A stretch of DNA of 64,000 bases from Dethiosulfovibrio faecalis (GCF_021568795.1 NZ_JAKGUE010000001.1:186001-250000); one strand, 5' to 3'; counted from the first letter of the stretch, positions 9,015 through 18,048 are shown. A program made the numbers and translations. The notes: generated by a model not told the origin, from the sequence alone.

Positions 9015-12000
9015 GTGATGAAAGGTACCGCAGCCTTTAAATATTTTATCGCGTCTTTTCTGTCCTCTTTGTTCCTCTCCCCCTTCGTCGCTGCCGCCTC
9101 AGACCTTCCCAGCGTATTCAAGCCCGTTCCGGAGGAATATTCCACCCCCGTCCCTCCAAACGTCCTTCTGCTCATCGATACGAGCGGCTCAATGCTGTTC
9201 GATCTTGAGGGGGATACCACTCACGGTGACGGAAGCAAGCCCTTTAGCGATCAATATTATTACGGAAGGGACACCGACCCCGGCAACAACGATCCCGACG
9301 ACGGTTCTCTATCGTATTATCCTCCCGTAACCTATCTGTCCGACGAAGAGGTGTCCGATCTTCGATATGATACTCTTCTTGGCCTCATGGGACGAAAGGG
9401 GAATCGCTACCTGCACCCCAACGACAGCAGGATGTACATATTGAAGAAGGTCCTCTGGTCCATCTTCACAGACCCCTCCATGGTGGAGGGCTTGAAGATA
9501 GGTTTATGTACCTATCATCAAAGAGAGAGATATGGCGTTCCGGGAAGCGGATATGTCTCCTATGAGTTCCCCTCTTACTGGGGGGGGTGGTACTGGGAAA
9601 GACAGAGGCTCTCCTGGCAACCCACAGGCGAAAGCAAGGCGCTTATGAGATTGGGGCTGGACGTAATAGGTCCTTTTTTCTATGCTCCGTCGAACTTTTA
9701 CGGCGGCGTGCCGGACGGTAAGCTGGGGACAAGCCACTGGTACGACCTTCTGGCCCTGATAGACGGAGTGGAGACCTCCGAAAACGACGAGTTGAGAGCC
9801 GTCGGTGGCACTCCCTTAGAGAGATCCATCCTTTCCAGAGGCAATAATCCCAAAAATTGCGCCTATGCCTTCATTCAGTCGGAGATAGAGTACCCCTGTC
9901 AGGACAACTGGTTGATAGTCCTCACCGACGGAGAGGACTCCGATCCCAGAGCCAAACCGGAGGACGCTGTCGAAAAACTCTACCGGGCCAACCTAGACGA
10001 TCCCGACTGGCCTAACCCGTATGGAAAAAAAGCTCGGCCGGTCAGGACCTTTGTGATAGGTTTAGTCGATTTTCAGTCTGATACACTCGACGCGATGGCT
10101 GACGAGGGACGGGCTTGGGAGGTGGACGAGAGCATAAAGAAGACCGCCTATTACGCTACAGATACGGACTCCCTCCTGGAGGCGTTTCGAACTATCTTCA
10201 GGTTGATACAGAATGGCAGATCGTCCTCGGTTCCTCCCGACGTTCAGACGAACTTGTCCGAGGAGGGCGATATCGTCTATGCGGCCTCTTTCCTCCCTAG
10301 AACCGACGGTGCATGGCCGGGCTATCTCTACAAGAAAAGACTGACGTCTCCCGACGGATATGAGACTATTTGGGATGGATCGGAAGGGCTGCCTCGGTGG
10401 GACAGGCGGAATATATATCATGCTCCTTGGTACGATTTTTCCGGTGAGTCCCTTTCCGGCAGCAATCTAAAGAGGTTTCCTACGGGAGGGACGGAGGCTT
10501 CCTCCGTGGCCTACCAAGCCGGCGTGAGCGATTCCGATTCGGCTAATTTCGTCCGTTGGGTTCGAGGTGGAAGTTGGAATCATAACTCCGACAGGGTCTC
10601 TCCTATGGTGGATCTCTACAGGGGGGATATCTTGCTGATGGAAGGTCCTCCCGGGACCAGGTCCGACCCCGATTTTAGCTCTTTCGTCTATGAAAACCGC
10701 TCCAGAGACGTGGTGCTCTTTTCTCAGGGGAACGGCGGGATTTTGCAGTTTTTTGACGACGAGACAGGCAGGGAGTTTCTGGGGATTATCCCTCCCAATC
10801 TTCTTTGCCGTTCCCGTCTTGCCGGATTAGTGGACAACCCGGTAGAACCCGAGATGGGAAGTTCCAGGTATCTTCTGGCCGGTCCCATAGTGGTGGAGGA
10901 CGTTAAGATAGAGACTCCCTACGGGGTTACCGGAGAGAGATACAGAACTATCTTGCTGGGGTCCCTCGGCTACGGCGGTTCCGGCCTTTACGCTTTGGAC
11001 GTCACCGATCCCGTCAAGCCCCGTTTCATATGGGCCAGAGATAGCTTGGTCTACTCGGACAACGGTTTTATCCCTGAAGATAACGGGCTGGTGTGGAGTT
11101 ACTCTCAGAAAGGATCCCACCTTACTTCCGGGGATAACGCAGTCCCATCCCTCAGGAGGGTGATAGGAAAGCCTTTTATCGGATGGATAGACGACGGCTG
11201 GGAGAGAAAATGGCTCGCCCTGTTCGGAGCCGGAGCGGGCAGCACTGTAAGATCCTCGGATGGAGCTATCTCCTTTCAACACGTCGACGATCAGGGGGGA
11301 AGGGCCATATACGCTTTGGACGTCTCCGACGGATCGGTGTTTAAAACCATCTCAGACGACAGAATGGGGCAGGTCATCGCCGATGTGGCCGTCAGCAAGG
11401 GGGATGGAAGGCCCGACTATCTCAGAATATCCCGTTCCTACGTCGGTGATACCGAAGGACAGCTGTGGCGCCTCAATTGGGAGGGGAACGATCCCTACAG
11501 CTGGAGTCTAGACATGATAGGGGACCTGGCGGATGGAGAGGATCGGCCTCCTCTGGTGCACGGGGTGGACCTCTCCTTGAAGAACGGACGGAGATGGATC
11601 TTTGCCGCTACGGGAGATCCTTACGATCTTGTCCCTAGAGGGTCCGATCGCCCTGGCTCGAATTGTCTGGTAGGCTTTAAGGAGCCGGACTCGGAATCCG
11701 GAAAGATAGCCAGGGAAGACCTCAAGGTTTTGGTCTTTAACGACGACCTTCTTGACGAGGACGATAGAGAGCCGGGATGGATTATACCCTTGGAGAGAGG
11801 GGAGTTCTCAACGACCCCGCCTTTGATCTACAGGGGAAAGTTTTTTGGAAGCACCTACATAGCTTCTCAGGGGAATCCCTGCGAGCCGGGGATCGCTAAG
11901 CTTTACATGTTGAAAGCTTTTGACGGAGCTGGGGCCTTTTCGGGAAAGTCCAGGAGTCTATCTTTGCCTGGCATTAAGATAACCGGAATGGAGGTCAAGA

Positions 12001-12188
12001 ACGGAAAGGTCGTGATGGGAGTCCTTAATCCCGGCGGTAAGGAAGAAGATGAATTTGATCTTCCCGAGGGGCTGGGTGCTAAAATGGATTCAGACGGAGC
12101 TGTCCTCTCCATAGAGGTTCCCGATGATGAAGAGGGGGGCTCGAATGGGGACGTTATGCGTTCCGGATACTGGAGGAGGTTATGGTGA
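9015..12188 (+). CDS. pilY1: PilY1-like pilus tip protein with VWA domain
   Basis: 1057-residue exported protein. A signal peptide (residues ~1-28, ending AAAS) precedes a von Willebrand A domain whose MIDAS motif DTSGSM starts near residue 56, with the supporting GGTPLERSI threonine and VLTDGEDSD aspartate. The C-terminal half is a PilY1-type beta-propeller with the signature GDTEGQLWRLN. Such proteins sit at the pilus tip and act in adhesion, surface sensing and assembly. GGAGG at 9004-9008 serves GTG 9015 or ATG 9018. The region around codon 189 contains a run of eight G bases (9580-9587). Follows the minor pilins and overlaps the next gene. Confidence 0.88.
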   Translation: MMKGTAAFKYFIASFLSSLFLSPFVAAASDLPSVFKPVPEEYSTPVPPNVLLLIDTSGSMLFDLEGDTTHGDGSKPFSDQYYYGRDTDPGNNDPDDGSLSYYPPVTYLSDEEVSDLRYDTLLGLMGRKGNRYLHPNDSRMYILKKVLWSIFTDPSMVEGLKIGLCTYHQRERYGVPGSGYVSYEFPSYWGGWYWERQRLSWQPTGESKALMRLGLDVIGPFFYAPSNFYGGVPDGKLGTSHWYDLLALIDGVETSENDELRAVGGTPLERSILSRGNNPKNCAYAFIQSEIEYPCQDNWLIVLTDGEDSDPRAKPEDAVEKLYRANLDDPDWPNPYGKKARPVRTFVIGLVDFQSDTLDAMADEGRAWEVDESIKKTAYYATDTDSLLEAFRTIFRLIQNGRSSSVPPDVQTNLSEEGDIVYAASFLPRTDGAWPGYLYKKRLTSPDGYETIWDGSEGLPRWDRRNIYHAPWYDFSGESLSGSNLKRFPTGGTEASSVAYQAGVSDSDSANFVRWVRGGSWNHNSDRVSPMVDLYRGDILLMEGPPGTRSDPDFSSFVYENRSRDVVLFSQGNGGILQFFDDETGREFLGIIPPNLLCRSRLAGLVDNPVEPEMGSSRYLLAGPIVVEDVKIETPYGVTGERYRTILLGSLGYGGSGLYALDVTDPVKPRFIWARDSLVYSDNGFIPEDNGLVWSYSQKGSHLTSGDNAVPSLRRVIGKPFIGWIDDGWERKWLALFGAGAGSTVRSSDGAISFQHVDDQGGRAIYALDVSDGSVFKTISDDRMGQVIADVAVSKGDGRPDYLRISRSYVGDTEGQLWRLNWEGNDPYSWSLDMIGDLADGEDRPPLVHGVDLSLKNGRRWIFAATGDPYDLVPRGSDRPGSNCLVGFKEPDSESGKIAREDLKVLVFNDDLLDEDDREPGWIIPLERGEFSTTPPLIYRGKFFGSTYIASQGNPCEPGIAKLYMLKAFDGAGAFSGKSRSLSLPGIKITGMEVKNGKVVMGVLNPGGKEEDEFDLPEGLGAKMDSDGAVLSIEVPDDEEGGSNGDVMRSGYWRRLW

Positions 12189-12526
12189 CTCTTAAGGGAA
12201 AAACCAGGATCGCAGGGTTTCTTTTTCTGTATTTGTGTTGTCTGGCGTTGCTCCCTAAACGTGCAAGTGCCGAGGCTTTCGAGATCACCGGAACGATAAC
12301 GCGAGTGGAGCGTTCAGCGAAGATTTTCTATTTGAGTCAGGAAGGCGAAATAGTACTCCCCATCCACTGGGACGATAAAACGTCCTTTTTCGACGTGGAT
12401 GATAGCAGGATTTCGTCCGAACGTTTCTTTGATCTCTTTTTCGACAGTTCGACGTGGGTTTCCGTGGAGGCTGGACAAGAGGGAATGTTCGCTTTGTCCG
12501 CTTCGGTAGCTTTGGAAATACAGTGA
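12182..12526 (+). CDS. Small exported protein of unknown function in pilus operon
   Basis: 114 residues, not recognised. A signal peptide is clear (LFLYLCCLALLPKRASA, cleavage likely after ASA), followed by ~85 residues rich in beta-strand-like segments (ITGTITRVERSAKIFYLS, then GEIVLPIHWDDKTSFF), with no cysteines in the mature part. It resembles a small single-domain OB/SH3-like fold by eye only. It overlaps the pilY1-like gene by 7 nt; GTG 12185 is an alternative start better spaced from AGGAGG (12173-12178). Between the tip protein and pilM, so a periplasmic role in pilus biogenesis is a reasonable guess. Confidence 0.7.
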   Translation: MVTLKGKTRIAGFLFLYLCCLALLPKRASAEAFEITGTITRVERSAKIFYLSQEGEIVLPIHWDDKTSFFDVDDSRISSERFFDLFFDSSTWVSVEAGQEGMFALSASVALEIQ

Positions 12527-12538
12527 CGGAGGTTTTCA

Positions 12539-13483
12539 ATGGCTTTATGGAATAGAAAAAAGACCAAAAACGGCTTTGCCGGCTTAGCCATAATGACCAA
12601 CGGGATATATTACCTTGAAATCCTTCGATCCAATTCGATGCTGACGGTCAACCATTATGAGTTCGTCAGTTACGGCCACGGAGCGGTGAAGCAGGATTCC
12701 TTGGTGGATCAGGATGAGGTTGAGAGGGCCATTAAGGAGCTGTCGGATAGAATAGGCGGTTTTAGCTTTGACGTATCTCTTGGAGTTCCCTCCAGAGACG
12801 TCATGATAAAGAACGTCGATTTTCCCGATATGGATACGGAGATGGCCAAAGATGTCCTCCATTGGGAGTTCGACAAAAACTTCCCCTTCGACGCCTCGGA
12901 GGCCCTTTATGATTCGGACGTCATAGAATTGCCCGACGGGGGAAAACAGGATCGCGTTCACCTGGTGGTGGCCGCCGTAAGGAAGAGCAAGATGCAGGGA
13001 TTTCTTGAGAAGCTGGTCGAGTCGGGGGTCCCCTTATCATCGGTGGAACCAAACAACGTAGCCGCTTTCAGGGCGATAAGCAAGGGGATGTCCTCTTCCG
13101 AACAGGGATACATGGTTCTGATAATAGCTGCGGAGTCTATTCAGGTCATGGTAGGCTTTAGGGAAAGCAGCCTTCTATTCCGTTCCGTGCCATTCCCCGC
13201 CGATTCGATGATGTCTCTCGATGAGCTGTCCAACCGGGTGGTCAGCGAGATTCAGGCCACAGGCAACTACGTTCGTACCCTTTTTAGGGGTATTCAATTG
13301 GATACCGTGCTTTTTGCCGGAGATATGTCCGTGAGGGAACAGATCGTCAAAAGGCTGGAGGACGAGTTTGATTTTTCGGTAAAGAGCGTCGATCCTTGGT
13401 TGAAATGGGGCATATCCGATTCGCCCGAGGAAACCGGCGATTCCGATGTGGTCGTTGGTTTGGCTGTGAGGGATCTGCCATGA
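12539..13483 (+). CDS. pilM: Type IV pilus assembly protein PilM
   Basis: 314-residue actin-like cytosolic protein of the PilMNO inner-membrane platform. The family features are the N-terminal GLAIMTNGIYYLEI strand, GVPSRDVMIKNVDFPDM, the LHWEFDKNFPFD motif and the later ATGNYVRT region. PilM binds the cytoplasmic start of PilN. It has a good ribosome site (GGAGG, 12528-12532) 12 nt after the previous gene and overlaps pilN by ATGA. Identification rests on motifs and position; both agree. Confidence 0.9.
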   Translation: MALWNRKKTKNGFAGLAIMTNGIYYLEILRSNSMLTVNHYEFVSYGHGAVKQDSLVDQDEVERAIKELSDRIGGFSFDVSLGVPSRDVMIKNVDFPDMDTEMAKDVLHWEFDKNFPFDASEALYDSDVIELPDGGKQDRVHLVVAAVRKSKMQGFLEKLVESGVPLSSVEPNNVAAFRAISKGMSSSEQGYMVLIIAAESIQVMVGFRESSLLFRSVPFPADSMMSLDELSNRVVSEIQATGNYVRTLFRGIQLDTVLFAGDMSVREQIVKRLEDEFDFSVKSVDPWLKWGISDSPEETGDSDVVVGLAVRDLP

Positions 13484-14055
13484 CCGTTCGTCTTAACCTC
13501 CTGCCTCCGGAGCTGCGTCCGGTAGAGAAGTCCAACAAGGTCAATCTGGTCAAGATCTTGGCCATGTCGATTTCCGCCGCGGCTATGGTCGTCTGTATCG
13601 GGGTCCTGTTCAGCGGTATCCTGCGTTCCTATTCGTTACAGAAAAAAATAGACGAAACCGAGAGCAGGAAAGAGGCCCTTTCCATTCAGTCGGTCAATCT
13701 CATCTCGGAACTGGAACGACTCAGAGAGAAGGAAAGTCTGGTGGCGGCGACTCTGAAGCTTTTACACGGGGATCTTCCTCTTCTGGAGATATTCAGACAG
13801 ATAGAGCTTTCCTTGCCCGATGGAGTCTGGCTGGAGTCATTGAGAGCCGAGCCGGGGAAGCTTCAGATAAACGGGTTTTCCTATAACGAAAACGATGTGG
13901 TCCTGTTCGCTACCGGGTTGATGGAATCGCCGGCGATATCGCAGGTCGGCTTTCCCAATACCAGGAGGGTCTCCAACGAGGGGACAAGCTTGGTCGAGTT
14001 TCGTCTTTTATGCACGGTCTCTGATTTCAAGATCGGTGAGGAGGTATCTCCATGA
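13480..14055 (+). CDS. pilN: Type IV pilus assembly protein PilN
   Basis: 191-residue bitopic inner-membrane protein. The N-terminal MTVRLNLLPPELRP corresponds to the conserved INLLP motif that binds PilM. A single membrane helix lies at about residues 27-48, followed by a periplasmic coiled coil (~50-90) and a ferredoxin-like domain with VWLESLRAEPGKLQINGFS. ATG at 13480 overlaps the pilM stop; an open frame extends further upstream but would remove this overlap. Overlaps pilO by ATGA, indicating tight co-translation. Confidence 0.9.
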   Translation: MTVRLNLLPPELRPVEKSNKVNLVKILAMSISAAAMVVCIGVLFSGILRSYSLQKKIDETESRKEALSIQSVNLISELERLREKESLVAATLKLLHGDLPLLEIFRQIELSLPDGVWLESLRAEPGKLQINGFSYNENDVVLFATGLMESPAISQVGFPNTRRVSNEGTSLVEFRLLCTVSDFKIGEEVSP

Positions 14056-14561
14056 CCGAGCTTAGCTGGAGGAAGGTCTTCGCGATAGCCACCTTTGCGG
14101 TTCCATTGCTGATCCTGTCCCTTGCGTTGATTTTGACCTCTCACGTGGAGCGACTTCAGGAGGAGCTTCTGTCCGTTCAGAGAGATTTTGACGTTTTAAA
14201 ACGACAGACCCTGTCCACGGAGAGGCGTATATCTATGTATAAGGAGATCATCGGTCCCATCTCGGATGCCTCCGTCGTCAACAGCCCCGAAAACGAGGTC
14301 GATCTGTTTTCCCTAGTACAGAGACAGCTTACCGCTAACGGAGTTCTATCCAGGGTTATAGACGAGGCCTCTATGAAGGGGAATACCGGCGATCAAGCCG
14401 TTAAAATAAGTTTTGAGGGCCCTTATTCTTCCTTTATAAAAACTTTGGCCGATTGGAGAAGGCTCGATGTCGCTTTGAGGGTTAAGAGCCTGACCTTTGG
14501 AGGTTTTAAGGATAAGCTAGTCCGAGGCGATATAGTCTTGGAGACGGTGGCGGGGAAGTGA
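14052..14561 (+). CDS. pilO: Type IV pilus assembly protein PilO
   Basis: 169-residue partner of PilN. One membrane helix (residues ~12-32, FAVPLLILSLALILTS), a periplasmic coiled coil (~33-70) and a C-terminal domain with the GPYSSFIKTLADWRRLDVAL segment typical of PilO. It forms heterodimers with PilN and links to PilP and the secretin. Overlaps pilN by ATGA and is followed after 6 nt by the PilP-like gene. Confidence 0.88.
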   Translation: MTELSWRKVFAIATFAVPLLILSLALILTSHVERLQEELLSVQRDFDVLKRQTLSTERRISMYKEIIGPISDASVVNSPENEVDLFSLVQRQLTANGVLSRVIDEASMKGNTGDQAVKISFEGPYSSFIKTLADWRRLDVALRVKSLTFGGFKDKLVRGDIVLETVAGK

Positions 14562-14567
14562 CGTCTG

Positions 14568-15167
14568 ATGGGGTTTAAAACTACGTGGTTGGAAGGTGCC
14601 AAAGGATGGTTTGACGATCTGCTGGAAGGCGATGAGCGGTTTTACAGGGGGGCTCGTTGGACTTTTTTTGCCTTGATCGTCGTTGCCCTTGGCTGGGGCG
14701 GGTTTTGTTTCGTCGCCCTTTGGCGGGGTGCTCATATGGCAGAGTCGGAGAGGACGGTTCGTCCGCTGGATCTATCTAGGGATAGAGAAAGATTGGAAGC
14801 CTTAGCCTTGAATTACGATTCCGTTCAGGCAGAGAGGAAGGACAGCCTTCGCCTAGCCAACGATATCATAAGGATAGGGAGAAATCCGATGGTTCGTATG
14901 GAGGCTCCTAAAAACGTACCGGTGGCCTCTACCGAGCCGTCCGTGGAGGACCTGGTCGACCTGCCTCCTCTGGTGATAGTTCGAGCCGTCATGGTTATGG
15001 GGAAAGATGCCTCCGCCGTGGTGGATATAGACGGAATAGGCAACGGTATGGTGGTGAGAAAAGGAACCACCTTTGCCGATAAAAAAGGTCGATTCCTCGC
15101 CATAGGGACCGATAAGCTGATCTTTCGTTGGAACGGAACCAACGTATCGGTTCCGGTGAATCTCTAG
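14568..15167 (+). CDS. PilP/GspC-like periplasmic linker protein
   Basis: 199 residues. A membrane helix at about 30-51 (FFALIVVALGWGGFCFVALW) is followed by a linker and a small C-terminal beta domain containing VVDIDGIGNGMVVRKGTT and FRWNGTNVSVPV, which resembles the homology-region (HR) fold of PilP and GspC that contacts the secretin N0 domain. PilP is normally a lipoprotein; no lipobox is visible here, and anchoring by a transmembrane helix is GspC-like. Position between pilO and the secretin strongly supports the role. Confidence 0.72.
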   Translation: MGFKTTWLEGAKGWFDDLLEGDERFYRGARWTFFALIVVALGWGGFCFVALWRGAHMAESERTVRPLDLSRDRERLEALALNYDSVQAERKDSLRLANDIIRIGRNPMVRMEAPKNVPVASTEPSVEDLVDLPPLVIVRAVMVMGKDASAVVDIDGIGNGMVVRKGTTFADKKGRFLAIGTDKLIFRWNGTNVSVPVNL

Positions 15168-15188
15168 TCAAGTGGGAGGGCTGTCGAC

Positions 15189-16901
15189 GTGAGAAATAAA
15201 ACTATCGCATTCTTCGTTGTTCTATTTGCCTTTGTCTTTGCGCCGGGACCTCTTTTTTCGGAGCCTCTGCCGCCATCGGTTCTTTCCGGGATAACTCCTC
15301 AACAGGTAGGGGCCGACAGGATAACCGTGACCGTCCAGGGAATGAATCTACCCCGTCCCGAGGTGGCAAATCAGGACGGAGGACGTATAGATCTGATATT
15401 CAAGGGGACCACTGTCCCCTCGTCTCGCTGGGAGAGGATCTACAATTTTCCCCTTCTCTCCAAGGTTGAGATGGATCACGTAGAGGGCGGTTTAAGGGTC
15501 AGGTTCATCACCGGAGAGAAGATAGTTCTTCACTCAGTAAAGGGAGATTCTCCCTGTAACAGGGTTTTTCTAGATTTCAGAACTGTCTCGTCTTTGAACA
15601 GGGAGGATAGTTCCAAAAAGCTGAAGGAGCCCCGTAGGATTCCCACCGACGGAAGCGATCCGTTTCAGACGAACAAGAGGATTTCCGTCGACTTCCGTTC
15701 CGTAGGTATACAGGACGTCTTCAGGATGTTGGCGGACATGATGAAGGTGAACATCGTTCTGGATCCCTCTGTGGCGGAGGTTCCTCCTCTCACCATGAGA
15801 TTCGACGAAGCCCCTCTTCGGGAGGTCTTCGGCTATCTCATGAGGCTTTACGGCCTCAGCTACGCCAAGGTGGGAAAAACCTTGGTGATAGGCTCTCCCG
15901 AGGGTATATCCAAGGTAATGGGAGAGGAGAAGACCAGAGTCTACGATGTGGCCTATTCTGACGTAAAAACTCTTCCGGACATGCTAGGAGGCCTCACAAC
16001 CATACCGAAGGAAAAGATCACCGTGGACGAGAGACTGGGAAGGCTTTTCGTCAAGGGGTCGGAGAATCAGCTCTCCGATTTCGAGAGGGTGCTTCAGACC
16101 GTGGACGATCCAGGCAAGCAGGTCATGCTTCGTGCTAGGATAATAGAGATAAAAGACGAGGCTTCCGACGAACTCGAGACGATGCTCAACGCGGTCTACA
16201 AGCATTGGTGGCTGAGTACCAGTTCCTCCGGAGCCGAGGGTGGCTATTCTTACGTGAAGGACCCCGATACCTACGATCCTCCTACCGGAGAGAACCGACC
16301 TGGAGGTATAGAGTTTCCCGGCATAGAGATACCCGATATAGGAACTGGAGGCATTCGCCTTCTCGATACGGGACTCAAGGCTCTGGTCACGGCCAACAAA
16401 GGCAAGGTGTTGGCCAATCCTTCGGTTATAACGGTCAGTGGTCGGAAGGCGTCTATAAAGTTGGTCGAAAACCTGAAGTATATCTCCGCCAGAGACGATG
16501 CCGGGAACCCAACCTACAGCGACGAGGAGGTAGGTCCAAAGCTGGAGTTTACACCCGTGGTCGGAAGGGACGGTATTATCTCGGTGGAGCTCTCCATCTC
16601 GACTGGAGAGGTCATAGCCTGGAAGGAAGGTAACCAGGGAGAAGAATTTCCCCAGACCAGCGAGAGAGAGGTGGTTACCTCCATAAGGGTGAGAGACGGG
16701 GAGCCCTTCGTGGTCGGAGGGTTGTTCAACGAGAGACATACGGAAAACACCACCAAGATCCCTATACTGGGGGATATCCCTCTGCTGGGAGAGTTCTTCA
16801 AGTCCAAGAGCAAGACGGACGACAGAACGGAGGTCGTCATGGTTGTGATTCCCTATATATTGAACGTCGCCGACGGCCCTATAGAACGATGGGACCTTTG
16901 A
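15189..16901 (+). CDS. pilQ: Type IV pilus outer-membrane secretin PilQ
   Basis: 570-residue secretin. Signal peptide (residues ~1-25), AMIN-like beta domain (~30-130), STN/N0 domain (~160-230, with DVFRMLADMMKVNIVLDPSV), an N1 domain (~240-310), then the secretin pore with ANKGKVLANPSVITVSGRKA and the closing LGDIPLLGEFFKSKSK motif. Short for PilQ because it has one AMIN domain and few N domains. Its presence implies an outer membrane. GTG start at 15189 after GGGAGG. It closes the pilus operon; no prepilin peptidase (PilD) gene is present in the window. Confidence 0.93.
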   Translation: MRNKTIAFFVVLFAFVFAPGPLFSEPLPPSVLSGITPQQVGADRITVTVQGMNLPRPEVANQDGGRIDLIFKGTTVPSSRWERIYNFPLLSKVEMDHVEGGLRVRFITGEKIVLHSVKGDSPCNRVFLDFRTVSSLNREDSSKKLKEPRRIPTDGSDPFQTNKRISVDFRSVGIQDVFRMLADMMKVNIVLDPSVAEVPPLTMRFDEAPLREVFGYLMRLYGLSYAKVGKTLVIGSPEGISKVMGEEKTRVYDVAYSDVKTLPDMLGGLTTIPKEKITVDERLGRLFVKGSENQLSDFERVLQTVDDPGKQVMLRARIIEIKDEASDELETMLNAVYKHWWLSTSSSGAEGGYSYVKDPDTYDPPTGENRPGGIEFPGIEIPDIGTGGIRLLDTGLKALVTANKGKVLANPSVITVSGRKASIKLVENLKYISARDDAGNPTYSDEEVGPKLEFTPVVGRDGIISVELSISTGEVIAWKEGNQGEEFPQTSEREVVTSIRVRDGEPFVVGGLFNERHTENTTKIPILGDIPLLGEFFKSKSKTDDRTEVVMVVIPYILNVADGPIERWDL

Positions 16902-16927
16902 TTCCTTCGTCATGGGGATAATCGACG

Positions 16928-16957
16928 TTGACAGGTACGGTCATAAGTCCGTATTAT
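16928..16957 (+). promoter_or_regulatory. Promoter upstream of efp
   Basis: Consensus -35 TTGACA at 16928-16933 and TATTAT at 16952-16957, 18 nt apart, about 40 nt upstream of the efp start. This is the best sigma-70-type match in the region and separates efp from the pilus operon. No terminator hairpin was found between pilQ and this promoter, so read-through is possible. Confidence 0.65.
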
Positions 16958-16997
16958 TGTGCTATTCGAGACGCGACACGAACTAGGAGGTTCATAG

Positions 16998-17570
16998 ATG
17001 GCACAGGTAGTGGATACAAGCAAGTTTTACCCCGGCATCAAGATATTGTGGCAGGAAGGAATGTGGGAGGTCGTAGAGTTCCAGCACCATAAGATGGGAA
17101 GAGGCGGAGCGGTTGTAAAGACCAAGCTGAGAAACCTCGATACCGGATCGATCATAGAGAACGCTTTCCGCTCCGGAGAGAAATTCGATAGGATCGTCTT
17201 CGAGGAGAAGCCCGCTCAGTTTCTATACCAGGACGGAGATAGCTATGTCTTTATGGACATGGTAAGCTACGATCAGATCTATCTTTCCACCGAGGTGCTG
17301 GGCAAGGCCATCAAATACCTGACGGACAATCTCGAAGTTACTCTGGAGATGTACGGAGAGAGGATCATGGGAATAGAGCTGCCTAACAGCGTGACCCTGA
17401 AGATCATAGAGACGTCTCCTAACTTCAAGGGAGATACCGCCTCCGGCGGTGGAAAACCCGCGACTACCGAGACGGGGCTTACCGTGACGGTGCCGATGTT
17501 CGTGGAGGTCGGAGAGGATATAGTGGTAGATACCAGGACGGGGGCTTATCTGGAACGTGCTAAAAAGTAG
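16998..17570 (+). CDS. efp: Elongation factor P
   Basis: 190-residue, three-domain translation factor that rescues ribosomes stalled at polyproline. The N-terminal KOW-like domain, the central OB domain and the C-terminal OB domain (FVEVGEDIVVDTRTGAY) are all present. The tip loop reads FQHHKMGRGGAVVKTKLRN, where most EF-Ps have FQHVKPGKG...; the modified lysine is replaced by Arg35 (codon AGA at 17100) and the preceding Pro by Met33. GGAGG lies 5-9 nt before the ATG. Founder of an operon-like row with CD1247-type, Asp23 and nusB genes. Identity is certain; the modification state is unknown. Confidence 0.97.
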   Translation: MAQVVDTSKFYPGIKILWQEGMWEVVEFQHHKMGRGGAVVKTKLRNLDTGSIIENAFRSGEKFDRIVFEEKPAQFLYQDGDSYVFMDMVSYDQIYLSTEVLGKAIKYLTDNLEVTLEMYGERIMGIELPNSVTLKIIETSPNFKGDTASGGGKPATTETGLTVTVPMFVEVGEDIVVDTRTGAYLERAKK

Positions 17571-17600
17571 GTCCTCTATCGTTGTCTGAGGAGGTTCGGG

Positions 17601-18041
17601 ATGAGTGCGAGGGAAAAGATAGCCTATATCAAGGGATTGCTCGATGCGGGAACGCCGAGGGACGATTTTGAAATGGCCCTGTACGGTGCTATCGTGGAGG
17701 CCCTCGACGCCGTAGTGGACGACATGGATCGGCAAGATGAATCCTTGGTGGCCTTGACGGAAGAACTGATGGATCTCTCCGATTACTGTGATGGTCTAGG
17801 CGAGGATCTGGACGCCATCGAGGAGGGATGGTTGGGCGATCGGGTATTGGGCCAGGAGGACATCCTCACGGCGGAGGAAGACGAACCGGAAGGGGTCGAC
17901 CTCTATCGGCCGATACTTTGTCCCTACTGTTCCACCATGTTCTACTACAGACCGGACCTATGCGATGAAAACGATACAGTCCAATGTCCCAACTGCAGAA
18001 GGACCTTTGCGCCTTCCGAGGTCGAGCTCGAGGAGGAATGA
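17601..18041 (+). CDS. CD1247-type N-terminal domain protein with zinc ribbon
   Basis: 146 residues. The acidic helical N-terminus (residues ~1-65: REKIAYIKGLLDAG, then EALDAVVDDMDR) matches the CD1247 N-terminal domain found in Clostridia. The C-terminus has a zinc-ribbon, CPYC near residue 104 and CPNC near 130. Function unknown in the family. Clostridial genomes often place it between efp and asp23, as here. GGAGG at 17590-17594. Nothing suggests enzymatic activity. Confidence 0.75.
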   Translation: MSAREKIAYIKGLLDAGTPRDDFEMALYGAIVEALDAVVDDMDRQDESLVALTEELMDLSDYCDGLGEDLDAIEEGWLGDRVLGQEDILTAEEDEPEGVDLYRPILCPYCSTMFYYRPDLCDENDTVQCPNCRRTFAPSEVELEEE

Positions 18042-18048
18042 TTGACCT

